A stretch of 64,000 nucleotides of DNA from positions 11,905,585 to 11,969,584 of the forward strand of contig CM119268.1 in the NCBI GenBank assembly GCA_051294375.1, read 5' to 3'. The notes under the pieces were generated by a model. That model saw only the letters and a list, made by a program, of their open reading frames with translations, was not told the DNA's origin and ran no database searches. This stretch comes from Paraspadella gotoi (lineage: Eukaryota; Chaetognatha). The position numbers and the translations under genes were made by a program. Each line of letters begins with the position of its first letter. Position 1 is the first letter of the stretch. Positions 25,501-38,600 of this stretch are shown here, piece by piece.

Positions 25501-28500
25501 AAAAAAAAAAACACTTCATATTCCGGTCGGGTTATTAAATTATCAGTTCATCCATTTATCGATACGTACTTGAGAGTCAGCCAAAAAAAAAAGGTCAACG
25601 ACAAACGAGACTTAATTAATTTAATTATTTATGATTATAGGTTCTTCAGTCGAAGAGAGAAACAGAGAACGAAGCGGATCGGATTTTGCAGAACCACCTT
25701 CAGGATCTCAATTCCGAAAATAAGGTATAATTCATTTTTTTGATTTTTTTTTTATCGATATGATTATTAATTATATCTCATTACTATCAATTAGAGTATA
25801 TTACAATAACAAATCCTGACTCAGATTCGGACCGTGAATTTTTAATACGTATAAGAAAAGTTTTTTTTCTTCAAATAATTTCTTCAGAAAACTTTCTCCC
25901 ACGAACTGACAGATTTCTCAACACACTAACAATTAAAACTAAAAAGGTCACTCGGCGCAAACAAAGAAAGTCTCACTCTTTTCCTTATCTTCAGCGACTT
26001 CACGACGACATCGACGAACTTACCCTCGAAATAGAAAGACTCAAACAAAAGAATCGCGGATTTCGTCGTCGACGAGTTTCCGCGAAGAGTCTCAAGTCGG
26101 CGCTGGCGTCGGACGCGGCCAAGTCGGCGGCGAAAGGGCCGAGAAAGACAAAAGGGCAACGAGAGAAGAGGAGCGTGATGTACGGAGACGACGATTCAGG
26201 TACTCTAAATATTTAGGCTAAGTAGATCATTATTAGTTAAAAATACAATTTATAAGGGCGACTTCCCCTCCATTGCTACGTACCAAAGAGAGATATCTTT
26301 CTTTTTTTATAATATTAATAATTAATAGAGTAAAAGAGTGCCATCGTTAATCCTTTCCCCTTTCGCGCACAGAGTCGTCGACGTGCGATTCCGAAGCCGA
26401 CGTCCTAGAACCATCACATCCCGACGATCGATCGCTCACTCTCACAACAAGAGACTCTTTCTTCACGCCGCAAAACTCTTCACTCACGTCACGAGATTGT
26501 GGACTCACGCCATTAACCAAAGAAAACCCGAACGCCAAAACCTCATCTGTGATACCAGTTCGTCACGAGGGAGAAGGAGCTAGCGAGAACGAAGAGGATG
26601 ATGATGTCGATGCGATGACAAACATCGGTTCGGCGACCAAAGAGAAATTAGAATTATTGAAAGACAAAAACTCTTCGCTCAGGAATGAGAATTCGGGTCT
26701 GAGAGACGAAAATATTTCGCTGAAAGACCAAAATTCCACTCTCAAGGATGAAAACTCCACTGTTAAAAACGAAAATTCCACTCTCAAGGATGAAAACTCC
26801 ACTCTTAAAAACGAAAATTCCACTCTCAAAGATGAAAACTCCTCTATTAAAAATGAAAATGCCTCTCTCAAGGTCGAAAACGCCGCCGTTAAAGCGGAAA
26901 CTGAAACGCAGCTGGCGGCGCTGCGGCTCCAACTCGGCGCCGACGCCGACGACGGACTGCGGCGCGAGAGGAAACTGTCTTTGGATCTTGAAGAAAGTCG
27001 CGACAAAGAATCTCGCGCCAAAGAAGAGATGGAACTTCTCGTCGACAACGTAGCTATCGAGAAAGAAAAAAGGCTGCGCTGCGAGGAGGAGGCAGAGGAG
27101 CTGCGGGGAGCGCTGCGGGAGATCGAAAGTGCGCGCGAGGATCTTAAAAGGACGCACCTGTCCGAAATCGAGGCTAAGGACAAAAAGATCGTTATTTTGC
27201 GGGAAGAGCTTGAGTCGCTCTCTGAACGCGGATCCGACGGAGACGCGACGCTGCGGACGGAACATAGGCAGCTGAAGTCGGATCGCGACGAACTGCTGCG
27301 GGAGAAGGAAGATCTGGAGAGGCGATTGGGGGATTTAAACGTCGATCACCAAGAGTTAAAGCGGAGTCGGGGAAATCTCGAAGATCTCGATGTACTGAAG
27401 GAAGCGGGCAAACGACTCGAGGCACAACTCGCGGAGACGAAGGAAGACCTCGTCGACGCCCAAAAGAAACTGCGCGCTGCCGGAATCGAAGCGGAACGTC
27501 GGGATGAAATCCACGAAGCGCTGGAGGCGGAATTGGCAGAGGCCCGATCGAAGCTGTCGGAGGCGACGGTGGATCGAAACAGCGTCGACGATCTACTGCA
27601 AGATGTGGCCCAGTGTCATTCGGAGGAGAAGGAGAGGATCATTTTGGAGATGAGGGAGAAGGAAGAGGAGATGAAGGTGAGGGGGGATAATATTACTATG
27701 GAATGAATGAATAACTAAATTAATTAATTAATGAATTAAATAATTAATTAAAAAATAAATCTCACTATTGAATGAATGGAGAATTTATTATTAGTTTTAC
27801 CAATTTCGTAATGATTTACGTATTGAAGTTGTTTGGATAATTTTTGTAACATTTATCTATCGTTTTTACTAGAAGTAGAATATATTACACGAGTAAAAAT
27901 CCAGAAAATAACCATTAATAGTAAGTTTTCGGTCTTTGCAAATTCGACAATTGAAAGGCTTCACAAATATTAACTTCGTTTGTTATCATTTAAAAATCAA
28001 CAGGCCTTCATCGTTCGCAAGGACGAGGAGATTGGATGGTTGAGGAGCTCTCTAGAGTCGAAGAGTTTCGATCTCAAAGGGAGCGAAGAGAGAAACGACG
28101 AGGGATTGGAGACATCCTTGGGCGATCTACTTCGGCTGGAGGAAGAGGTGGAGCTGAAGGGCGCCGAGATCGGAGAGAAAGAGAAGACTTTGCAGAGGTT
28201 GGCTGGGGGGGGGGTGAATGAAAATGGCTTATGATTGAGTGAATGTTAATTGGTCATTGTTGCGAAAGAATGAAAGTCACATTTAATTGCTTTGACTAAA
28301 TGATTCGATTTATATCTGAAAGCTAACGACTGTCAAACTCAAAAATGCTTCGTTGACCTATTCAGAAATAAAATATAAATTATCATAAATTGAAAAAAGG
28401 ACAATATTTAAATAATTATCTTACGTTCAGGACCCTGAGCGAAATCTCTACGGAGAGCGAAGAGAGAAAGCGGAGAATCGAATCCCTGGAAAGGAACGAG

Positions 28501-31500
28501 GCTGAGCTGAAGGCAGACTTGACGAAGTTCGTGGATCGAGTCCGCGAGTTGGAGACTTCCCTGGAGGATGTCAAGAACGACTTTGGCGCTGAGATCGAGG
28601 AGATGGAGCGAGGGTTCGCCGAGGAGTTGAAGATGGTCAAGGAGGAGCATCTTGAGGAGTTGAGGAAGTTGGAGGAGATGAGAAAGGAGGAGAGCGAGAA
28701 GAAAGAAGAATCGGCAGATGAAAATGAAGGTAAGATTCACTCTATTTAACTGGCTACGTCGTTCTGTTCACAATTTAGTAAGAAAATTTAGACTTTCTTT
28801 TTTTCCGTGGTTTAATGGTGTAGTGGTTTAATTCAGACGGCCCCACCGGCCTTGGTTCGCAGCGTTTATAAATAATCGCAATTGATTTGCAAATGGAAAC
28901 AAATGCCACAAACACATATCTCCAAACTACTCAAAACGTTTTATTTTTTTATTTTTTTGTCTCAGATGTGGAAAATAAGATCGAGTTCATCCAAGAGAGA
29001 CACGAGATCGAACTTCGTCAAGTGGAAGAAGCTTACAGGTAAGAACCGTGAAATTTAAACTCTCTCACTAACTCGCTCAACCTCTTCTCCCTTTCTATTT
29101 AGTTTGAATAAAATATTACCAATAAATTTATATTACCATTTTCTTCACTGTATTTTCTGGACAGAATGGAAATCACGACGCTCGAAGATTATCACAAAAA
29201 CGAACGTGAACACATGATAGAAGAAGCTCAATTACGCGAGGTGAGTTAAAAGAAAAGATACTCACGACTGTGCAAATTTAAATACAATTTCAAATTAACG
29301 AAAAGGAGTAAAATATTTTGAATCTACAGTTTATAACAAGTAATGTCGAGTTAAAAATGTGGAACGTTAAGAGTTTCTAATCCAAATTAACGACTCTCAC
29401 TTTTCGGGTCGCTTTCATTCAAAATTTAAATGAACGGGTGACGCGGACTGTCACACGATCGTCACAAATAAAACGAATTAGCCGATGGCCGGGCAGCGTC
29501 GCCCGTCTCGTCTCCCGCGGTGTAAGGCGGCAGCGTTTGAGGTCCCCAGACCGATATGGGGGTGTTCCACAAGCTGGTGACGGACACGGAAGGGTAAATG
29601 CCCGGATCTCGGTCCGGATGTAACTGAAGGTGCAAGTCCACCATGTCCGATTGGGCGTCCACGGCGTCCACGTGCGCCGACGTCTTTAGAGATCAAAATT
29701 ATCATTATAATTGGCCGTTTAACTTTAAATTTTATTATCAATTTACTAATTAAAAATCTCTATAAATCAACTCACCTTGGTCAAAACTTGAACTGCTTTG
29801 GCGTGAAAGGAGATGTTGATGCGAAGGAATTCTAAAAGAGCTGACTTCAAGTCTCTCGTCCGCTGCCTCTCAAAGTCGAGCATCTGATCGTCGAGATTCT
29901 TGCGCAGCTGCGCCGCGACGCTTGATTGCTGCGCCAGTCGCCGCTGCATCTGAGAAACTTCGAAAGATCCCAGAGAACCTGAGAGTAAAGTACGGTGAGA
30001 TTAGAGAAGGTGAGTTTTACTCGGTTTTATGGAATTGATTCGAGTTGACTCACCCTGTCGAGGCGACTGCTTCATCCGCGCGTCGAGCTTCTTGTAGAGG
30101 TCTTGCTGTCTCTCCCACGCCTTCTCCTTCTGCTGCACCAGGCGGAGGCTTTGGCGCAGACCTGTCTGTACTTGCTGAGCGGGCGGACGACTTTTGCTTC
30201 GGACCGCGAGACCAAAGCATGTCTGGAGATGAAGAAAAGCGCTTTACTCGTCTTATTTCATCACCTTTTTAGTCGTCTTCAAACTTACCTGTAGTCCTGA
30301 ATGAGCGCCACAGCCTCGGACGTCGATCGCAGCGCCGCTTGCGACGTCTTTTGCACGGATTCGTCGTGGGCGAAGTTTAAGAGCGCCGCTGCAAGATCGT
30401 CGCCTCGATCGCGAAGTCTGGCGGCGAAAACCAAGTATAGTACAAATATAGGTGTCATCAACGTGATGGACTTATAGACGGACTTAATCGGCCTTGTAAT
30501 GTGACCAATCTAGTTTATCTATAGTAATTTAAGAAAATTTGTTATTCTGGTAGGATGTATCATGTGGAGAGATTTTAGAGAGAATGGTGAGTGGAGAGTG
30601 GTCATGATTGTAAAGAGTCTCTGATGTAAGTGGGTGTAAGATCTCTGATTGATCAGCTGTTTGATCATTCGAAAAGAAGACGACCAATCACATCACCAGA
30701 CCGTCTAGATGTCCATGCCTTACCTGGCCTCCTTTCGGTTCACCGCCGCAAATATTTGCACCAAATTCCCGACTCCCACTTCAGTTTTTCTGATGAGATC
30801 TCGAATCTTTTTTCCCTCGTGATTTCCGGCGTCTACTCCGCTGCCGAAGCTGCTGCCGAGAGCGTCGTCCGGGCGAAATGATACGCTGGCGTCGACCGAG
30901 CCGCTGACGTCGCTACGCGAACTTTGGGATCGTTGCGTGTTCATGACTTTATTTTTCGCGTCCGGGTATTTTTTTTACAGCATTTTTGAGTATTTGATGA
31001 ATTGGGTCAAAGTGAAAGGGTGAGAAAGTCTTTTACTCTTTGTGAGTCGGAATTTTGCTTCGATTTCGGAGCATTTTTGAGCTTGCGAGCAGTGAAAAAA
31101 AAAGAGAACTGGCTTACTCCGTTTCCATAGCAACGGAGCGAGTGCAGAATTCGAAGGGAAGGGAAGGACGACGAAGAAGACGACGAGCTCTTCTCGTTTG
31201 AAAATAAAGCGAATTAAACGATATTAAAACGTTATTTATTTACACAAAGTACAATATTATAAACACAATGTTTATAAAATCTACCTAACAGTGCGAGAAG
31301 ATGATGATGAGAACAATGACAACATTTTTTATTTGTACACTTTAACCTTGACTAATTTTTCACTTCAAAATAATTACAACGGAATTTTTTTTTTTCTTAG
31401 GACGAATTGATTTCGAAATTCGAGGATACGCTCCGCCAACGACTCGGCGAACAAGAAACTCGACTTCAAACCCTTTCGCAGCAGCATGCGAGCGAACAGG

Positions 31501-34500
31501 AGACGCTGCAGCAAAACCGCTTGCAGCAACGTCTGTGCGAGCAAGAGGTGTTGCTGCAAAAGGAATTTGCCACGGAGAAGCAGAAGCTCGTCGAGAAACA
31601 CGACGAAATCGTCAGGGATATCGAGGAAAAGTTCGGACGAGAAAAAGTTAATTTGGCTAAGAGGTAAGAAATTTTATGACTACAGGTTGTTACGAGGTAT
31701 TCTTAAGTTATTTTTAGTTATTTCGATATTTAGCCGATCTGGATAATTTTTTGAACCCTGCCTTTTTAATGTAGAAATATTTTCATAGGTATCAAAGGTA
31801 AGTTTATCTTACTTATTTTTTTTAAAGGCTGGAATCGGAATATAGCGACGATCTCAGCGTTCGTCTCGAAGCGATCGAATCGAAAAAACAAAAGAACAGA
31901 ATCCAAAGGGAAACTCAGACGGAAAAGATCGAAAGCGGAGATCGAGACGATAACGAGGAACAAGGTGAAAAATATCACTTTTGTTTGGGGTTGACTCGAT
32001 GGTAGCTTGGGCGATTGATCCAATGGTCACAAATTCGAATCCTTTCTTCTCCAGATTGATTCGGCGAATTTGCTATGAATCAGCGAAACTCTCACGAAAT
32101 GCGTTTTGAGTACATTAATTAATTTTTCATTAATCTATTTTATTCCTGGCGTTTTCGAAACAGATTCGACGCAAGGGCTCGCCGAGGCGGAAGAAGAGCT
32201 CCAAAGGAAAATCCAAACCATCGAGAAGATCGAAAAAGAGTTGGAGGAAAATAAGAAGGAAATGGAGGAAAAGAAAAAGGAAATGGCTGAAAGGATCGTG
32301 AAAGAAAGAATGAGGTTGAGTCACGAATTCGAGATCGAAAAGGAGGAACTTAACGAATCTTGGCGGGAAAAACTCAAAATGGCCACCGAGGACCAGGTAG
32401 GTCTTTTGTCTGTTTTAAAATTATGTAGGTTTTTTTTTCTCAAAAGAAGAGTCAAAATGACAATTTTATTGAAAAAAATAAATTAAAAACGCCATTGTTA
32501 ATGGAATGGAATGGCTCACAGTAAGCCATCAATCAAAGTGTATTTTTTAATAATTAATTTATTTTTCCAAAGGAGGAAGATTACAAAGAGCTCCAGTCTC
32601 GATACGAATTCGTGAGCATCGAGAAATCTGCGATGGAGGATGAAGTCGCCAAACTCAAATCGGAAAGGAGCAGGAGCGACGGGAAGTTGCAGGAGTCGGA
32701 GGAAAGGAGCAGAGAGTTGGAGCAAAAGATTTTCGCTTTGAGGAGAGACGTCGACGAATTGGGAAGAGTAAGAAAATTAGTTAAAGATACAATTTAAAAT
32801 AGTGTTTAAAGTTTTATCTCTCGACCATTTATGATAATTTTAAGAATTAAGTTACGATGGGTTTACATTTGTCATAATCAGGAGAAAACGGACGTCTTAA
32901 GCAAACTGGAATCAGTAATTGCGGAGAACAAGATGACGATTGAAAAGAGAGAAGCTTTGGAAAAAGAATTAAGAGAGAAACAAGTTGAGATGGAGTCATT
33001 GCAAGAAGAACTCAAGACGACCGTGCAAATAAAGGGTGAGTGGGGGAGGGGATAAGAGGCAATTCGTTTAGTATAGTAAAATTAAATTTATCTTTTTATA
33101 ACAGACGAAACAATCGACAAAATCCAACAAGAATATCAAGAATTTTTTAAAACCAGCGAAACTGATCAGGTGAGCGAATGATGAAATTCATATTCATATT
33201 CATATTCATATTCATTTTTACGTTTGAAGCACTTTTTCATTGTTGATTTGGTAAATATTATTTCTAACTCAAAGATGTCACAATTAACATCTTTTTAGAT
33301 ATCAGTATATTCCCTGCGATAAAAACGATATAGAATAAACCGAAAGGAAACTGGAAGCCGAATTGGTTTAATATTACAAAAATTACAAAATATGTGTATA
33401 ATCAATGAAGATGCAAATGTTACAATCATGGTCGATTAAAATGATACGGAATTTAAAAAATCAGTCGATCGAAACATTTATACTTCCGCCCGATTTGGTT
33501 CATTTCTTTCTCGTTGTAAGGGATTTCCGATGTAATCGTAGCTCACGTGGCCGTTCCACCCGTCAGTTCGTAAGTCATACACTTCATTTCCGGCGACGCC
33601 GCCGCTGCTGCGTCCGTCGCGTCGGCAGCTTCCTGCAGCAGCGACGACGCTCGTCGAAGGATGCGTTTCGAAAAGGATTCCTGGTTTTGGTTTTTTGTTT
33701 TTTTTTTTGCCGAAAATTAAAAATAAATTGTTATTGTTGTCATCGTCTCTTCCTTTGCTTGCACATCAGCGATCGATTTTTTGTGCGCCTTTGCGTCCTT
33801 CGCTCGATATATCGACTTTTTGAAACAATCTCCATGAGTGAAACAAATTGCTTCCATGAAGGTCAGTTTGAAAACCGTTGAAACTTCAGCTTTCGCTTAG
33901 TTTTTTTTATTCATAAACTATTAAAGTTAGGCATGAAGAGACAGTAATTATTGATAAGTGTTAATGACAGAACCGTTCAATATAAGCAGTCCCTGAGCTT
34001 CGGATCAGACTGTAACACCATGTTACAGGCGGGTAAAGCGCCCCGTCCCTCTTAACTGCCAGACGACCACCGGGCTAGAACCCCGGACCTTTGGGTTGGG
34101 AGGCGAATGACTTGCCTCCAGCACCAATGGCCGCTGATGAACGGTTGGTGGATTTTAGTCCACCATAGGCATAAGTTATTCGCGTTATTGTCATTTATTC
34201 ACCTGAGACTGTAGCTTGGTTACGCGCGTTTGAGGTTTAGACTCTCCCTCCGATTCATCTGGTATTTAAAATAAAATATATTACCATATTGTCGATATGT
34301 TTGATTGTGCTTTCTACAGACGAAGTGAACAGTTTTTCACACCTGATTTGGAGCTGAGTTTTCTCAATCGTTTCACGAAATTGTTCGAGTTCGAACGACT
34401 TTTTGGGCATTTCTCTTCGTCTTTTGTCGAAACTGGTTGAAAAGGTGTCAAGTTAACATTTTAACTTTGATTAAGAGTTGACTTTCTCTTTGGAATTTTT

Positions 34501-35628
34501 CTGTTGTAATTCGACTTCTCACCGGAATCTTGGGCGCCACGACATTTTTTCGTATCCTCCTGGTATTTTGTAGCCATTTTTTTAGGTTTTTTCAAATATC
34601 TGTTCAGATCGTTGATTTTTATTGGCGTTATTCCGAGTTGGAACTAAAAAGGGAAAACAATCATTGAACATTGAACAAGTCGCTTTCTTCCACTTGGCAT
34701 TTGAAAAATTTCTCTTTGGCACCGAATATGTTAAAATTAAAAATAGGCGACCCAAACACTGGAGTGGCTCGAGCAAAGGTTAATAGTCTTGATTCTAAAT
34801 TCCTAGTATCCGAAGCTTTTACGCACTATCTCCGCTTTTAATTGTTTTTGTTCCTGTTTAATAGGAAACCGGTTGAACTTTAGAAATTATTTTATTTTGT
34901 TTTTTTGGACAATAAAATTTCAATTTAAATACAGCTTAAATAGTTAAGAAGAGTTTTCCCGTTTCTAAATAAAATTTATCGTTGAAATTTATGGTTATAT
35001 TATAATCGGAGTTAATTTTAAAAAAAATAAATTATGTCAAAAAGTTTTGGCGCAATGTAAGTATTAAATTAAAAAATGGTCAAAACGGAGGTTAATTTCG
35101 ACTGAATAGATTAGCCTAGTCACTAGGCGAAGACTGGAATCTCGTTCGTCTCGACGCGAGATATAAAAAGGGAGGAAGAGGAAGAAGAAATTACAGAAAG
35201 TGTGTAACTGTTATCTTTTTCGGTTACCCTAAACTGACGAAGGGTCAGGATGACAGTTAAAATTAAATTCAATCAAATACTGTCGCTCGATAATATTTTT
35301 TTCGTAAAACTAAATTGAAAACGGCTTTTTTAAAAAAAAAATTAACATAAAAATATATATCCGTGAGATAAATTGCCATACTAATTGTTTGATTAAAAAC
35401 GTTTCTTTCTGGTACATAGACTATGAGTAAACTGTAGCAAACCTGAACTTGTGATGGGATTGTGATGGGATTGTAATGGGATTTTCCCAGTAAAGAAAAC
35501 GGATGTGTTTTTTAATGACTTTTTTCTCCAAGAAACTTCTCTCTGCGCAAAACAAGTCTGTTTCTAAATTGACTCGATCCGGTTCTACCTTTAGTTTTGG
35601 ACAAGTTTTCTCTAAACTCTCAAATCTC

Positions 35629-35673
<45 letters not shown>

Positions 35674-38600
35674 TCAGAAGGATTCTGTGTGAGGAGCCGA
35701 GATTCGGTTGCCAAACATGAAGTCTGTGGAAAGGTGAGCCTCCTTGCTTCTCTGTAAGATTATTTAAAATTTCAATTTCAAGCGTTAATCAAATTGATTG
35801 CTTATTGGTGGTGTCAAAGTCGAAGCTAATTGAAGACAACATTCATTACTAAGTTCTAAAATTCTGTCTGTAGGACGTAATTGATATTGTAAGGAAAGGC
35901 ACGGGCTTCAAGAAGAAATAATTATAATCAAAAAACAGTTTATATAGTTACAATGCATTAAGTTTAATCATTTTTACCACACCTTTGTTTTCACCTCCTC
36001 ATTTTCGTTATTGCTTCTCATCCACTTCCAAATTTAAAACAAAATTTCGTAAAAAAATATTCAAACAATGTCATACAAAACATGAAAAAATGATGAAATC
36101 AAAATGCATGGAATATATTTCATTCGATAAAGTCGAAACGTCTGTCCATGTCCCCGAGAGCTTCTTCTCGCCTTTGTTTGACTCCTCTAAGCGAGGACAC
36201 CGTCGTCGCTGCTCGTAGAGCCGCTCCACTAGCCACCGTTCCCCCAGCTATTCCATCCATAGTTATTACTCCTCTCGCCGCAGCTCCTCTCGCTTCACCT
36301 CCTTCTCGACAAAGGGCGCGCCCCGATGGCGGAAGCGACGACGACGTCGAAGCCCTCTCCGAGAAGCTGCGCCTCCTTCACGAGCAGCTGGAGTCGGAAC
36401 GGAATCGGCGAAGGCGGCTGGAGCAGCGGGAAGAGGAGGCCTCCGTCGATGGCTGGGCCAAATTCGAGCTGGAGAAGGAGAGGAAGGTCAGCTCTGCCTT
36501 GAAGGGGAAGTTGAAGGAGGCGGACATGTCGGCGACGACGTTGAGGGAAAAGCTAGAGGACGCCGAAGACGCCGTCGAAGCGGAGCAGAGAAAGAGTCGT
36601 TGTTTGGAGGAGGATCTGCAGAGGGTCGTCGCCAGAGAGGAGGCGGCGAGGAGACGAGAAGTCGCCGGCGCCGAGAGATTGACCGACATCGGGCGGAGAG
36701 TCGACGGGCTGATTCGAGAGAACGAGAGAGTCGAAGGAGATTTGAAGGAGGAGACGAAGACGAGGAAGAGGCTGGAGGAGGAGATAAGGAGGATGGAGAG
36801 GGAGAGAGAGAGGGAAGGGAGGAAGAAGGCGGAGATCGGGCAGGAGGAGGAAGATTTGAAGAGACGACGGGATCTGAGGGAGACAGAGTTGAATCGATTG
36901 GAGGGAGATTTGATGGAGGAACGGAGGAGGAGGAAGAAGATGGAGGAAGAGATGGAGGAAAGGGAGGAAGAAAAGACAGTTGTTTCGAGGAGAGTGGAGG
37001 AAATCCTCGCGACGACGAACGATCTTGGTCGGGAGAAGCAAAGTCTGCTCGCAAGAGTGCAATGTCTAGAGGATGAAGCGGAGCAGTCGCGATTGCAACG
37101 CAAAGAATTGCTGAAGGAAAAGACGGAGATCGCACAACAGGCGGAAGGATTGAAGAGGAAACTCACGGCCAACGAAATCAGCAAGAAAGAACAGGCCTCG
37201 GAATTGAAGGAGCAAATGCGCGCCAGAGTGGCCGAGAAGGAGCAGCTACTGAAGGAGGAGCGGAAGAATAGGGCGCAGGAGTTGGAGCAAGAGAGATTGG
37301 TCAAGTCCAGGTTGACGAGGGAGCTCGAGAATAAGAGAAAGGAAATGGAATCTCTCGCGAGTAAAATGGAGGAAACTCGATCGAATATGGAGAAATTGCG
37401 AAAGGATAACGCGACGTTGAAGGAGAAATCGGAGAGTGAATCGCTTCGTCGGGAAATGGAGGATCGAAGGACTCCGACGGAGGAACGTCAATGGTTGAGT
37501 TTAGAGCGATCGCAATCCCGTCGGGGGATGAACGAAGGGATCGAGGAAGAGACTCAATGGCAAATGGTCGAGTCGGCGAGGAGTCAAAAATCCAAGAGCT
37601 TTGATGGATTGAAAGAGTTGGGGGACGAAGTGGTACAACTTAAAGAAAAACTGACTCTCGTTCAATTTGAAAAAATGGGAATGGAAAAGGAAATGAAATC
37701 GGTCAAGGAAAATCTAGAAAAGAAGAGGATCGAATGTAGAAAACAAACGTTTGATTTGCAAAATGCTCATAGTTTGCACGAAGAGGAAAAGATTGAGCTA
37801 CGAAATAAGATCAATGATTTAGAAGACAATCTTAAAGCAGTTGAGAAGGTAAAAGATTCTCTGATAGAAAATAGAGGAAAAGATGAGGAAAAATCTCGGG
37901 TAAAAGTGACCAACTTTGAACGTCGTATTGAAGATCTGACTTCACAGCTTGACGAAACTAATCGAACAGTTCAGACTATGGAAAATGAACAGCATGAGAA
38001 GAACAATAAGATGAGGAAGACTGAGATGAAGCTGAACGAATGCGAATGGATTAAGAAGCAGCTTGAGAAACAATTGAAGGAAAGGGACTCTGAAGTTGAG
38101 AAAGGAGCGAAAGAGTTGAATGAAATCAACTCTCAATTTAGAAATATGGTTTCTGCGAAAAAGGATCTCGAAATTAAGCTGGAAAAACTGGAGCAACAAA
38201 GAATGGATGCACAGCATATGTTTGATTTAGAAATCACAAACCAGAAGCTGCGAGAACGAAACTCATCATTGGAAACGCAAGTCGTTAATTTTAAAATGCA
38301 AGATGTAGAAGTTATACAAAACAAGGAAGAATTTCGAAAAGTTAAAGCTGAAAATCAAGATTTGGAACATAAAATATCTATGCTCCTTGCATACAAAGAT
38401 AAGGCTTTAATACTACAAGAAGAAAAAAACAAGTTGGAAGCCAAAATTGTTGAAAAGGACATGGAGTTTGAAAATTATAAAATAGGCTGTAATTTGAATT
38501 CCGAAATGGAAAAAGAAAACCTATTGATGATCTCAAATTTAAAAACAGAAATTAACCAAATGAATGTTGAGAAAGATCAGGTAATTGTTTGTTTTTTTTT

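Noticed and set aside
26563-27265. Minus-strand frames of about 200 codons
   Set aside because: Shadows of ninein exon 15; the repeats mirror the sense-strand heptads.
33405-33881. 158-codon plus-strand frame
   Set aside because: No domain; it runs antisense to the better-supported exon B model and has the wrong context for a ninein exon.
34630-34825. Protein-like minus-strand stretch upstream of the second nested gene
   Set aside because: Joining it to the downstream frame needs introns of about 26 bp, far below the 66-bp minimum seen in this window.
35674-35732. Possible extra ninein exon after a CT tract (good acceptor and GTGAGC donor)
   Set aside because: The preceding ninein exon ends in phase 0, and phase 0 meets a stop here; it would need another unseen exon.
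36378-37304. 308-codon minus-strand open frame
   Set aside because: It is the antisense shadow of the Glu/Lys/Arg-rich ninein exon 26 and is Ser/Phe/Leu-rich with no motif.
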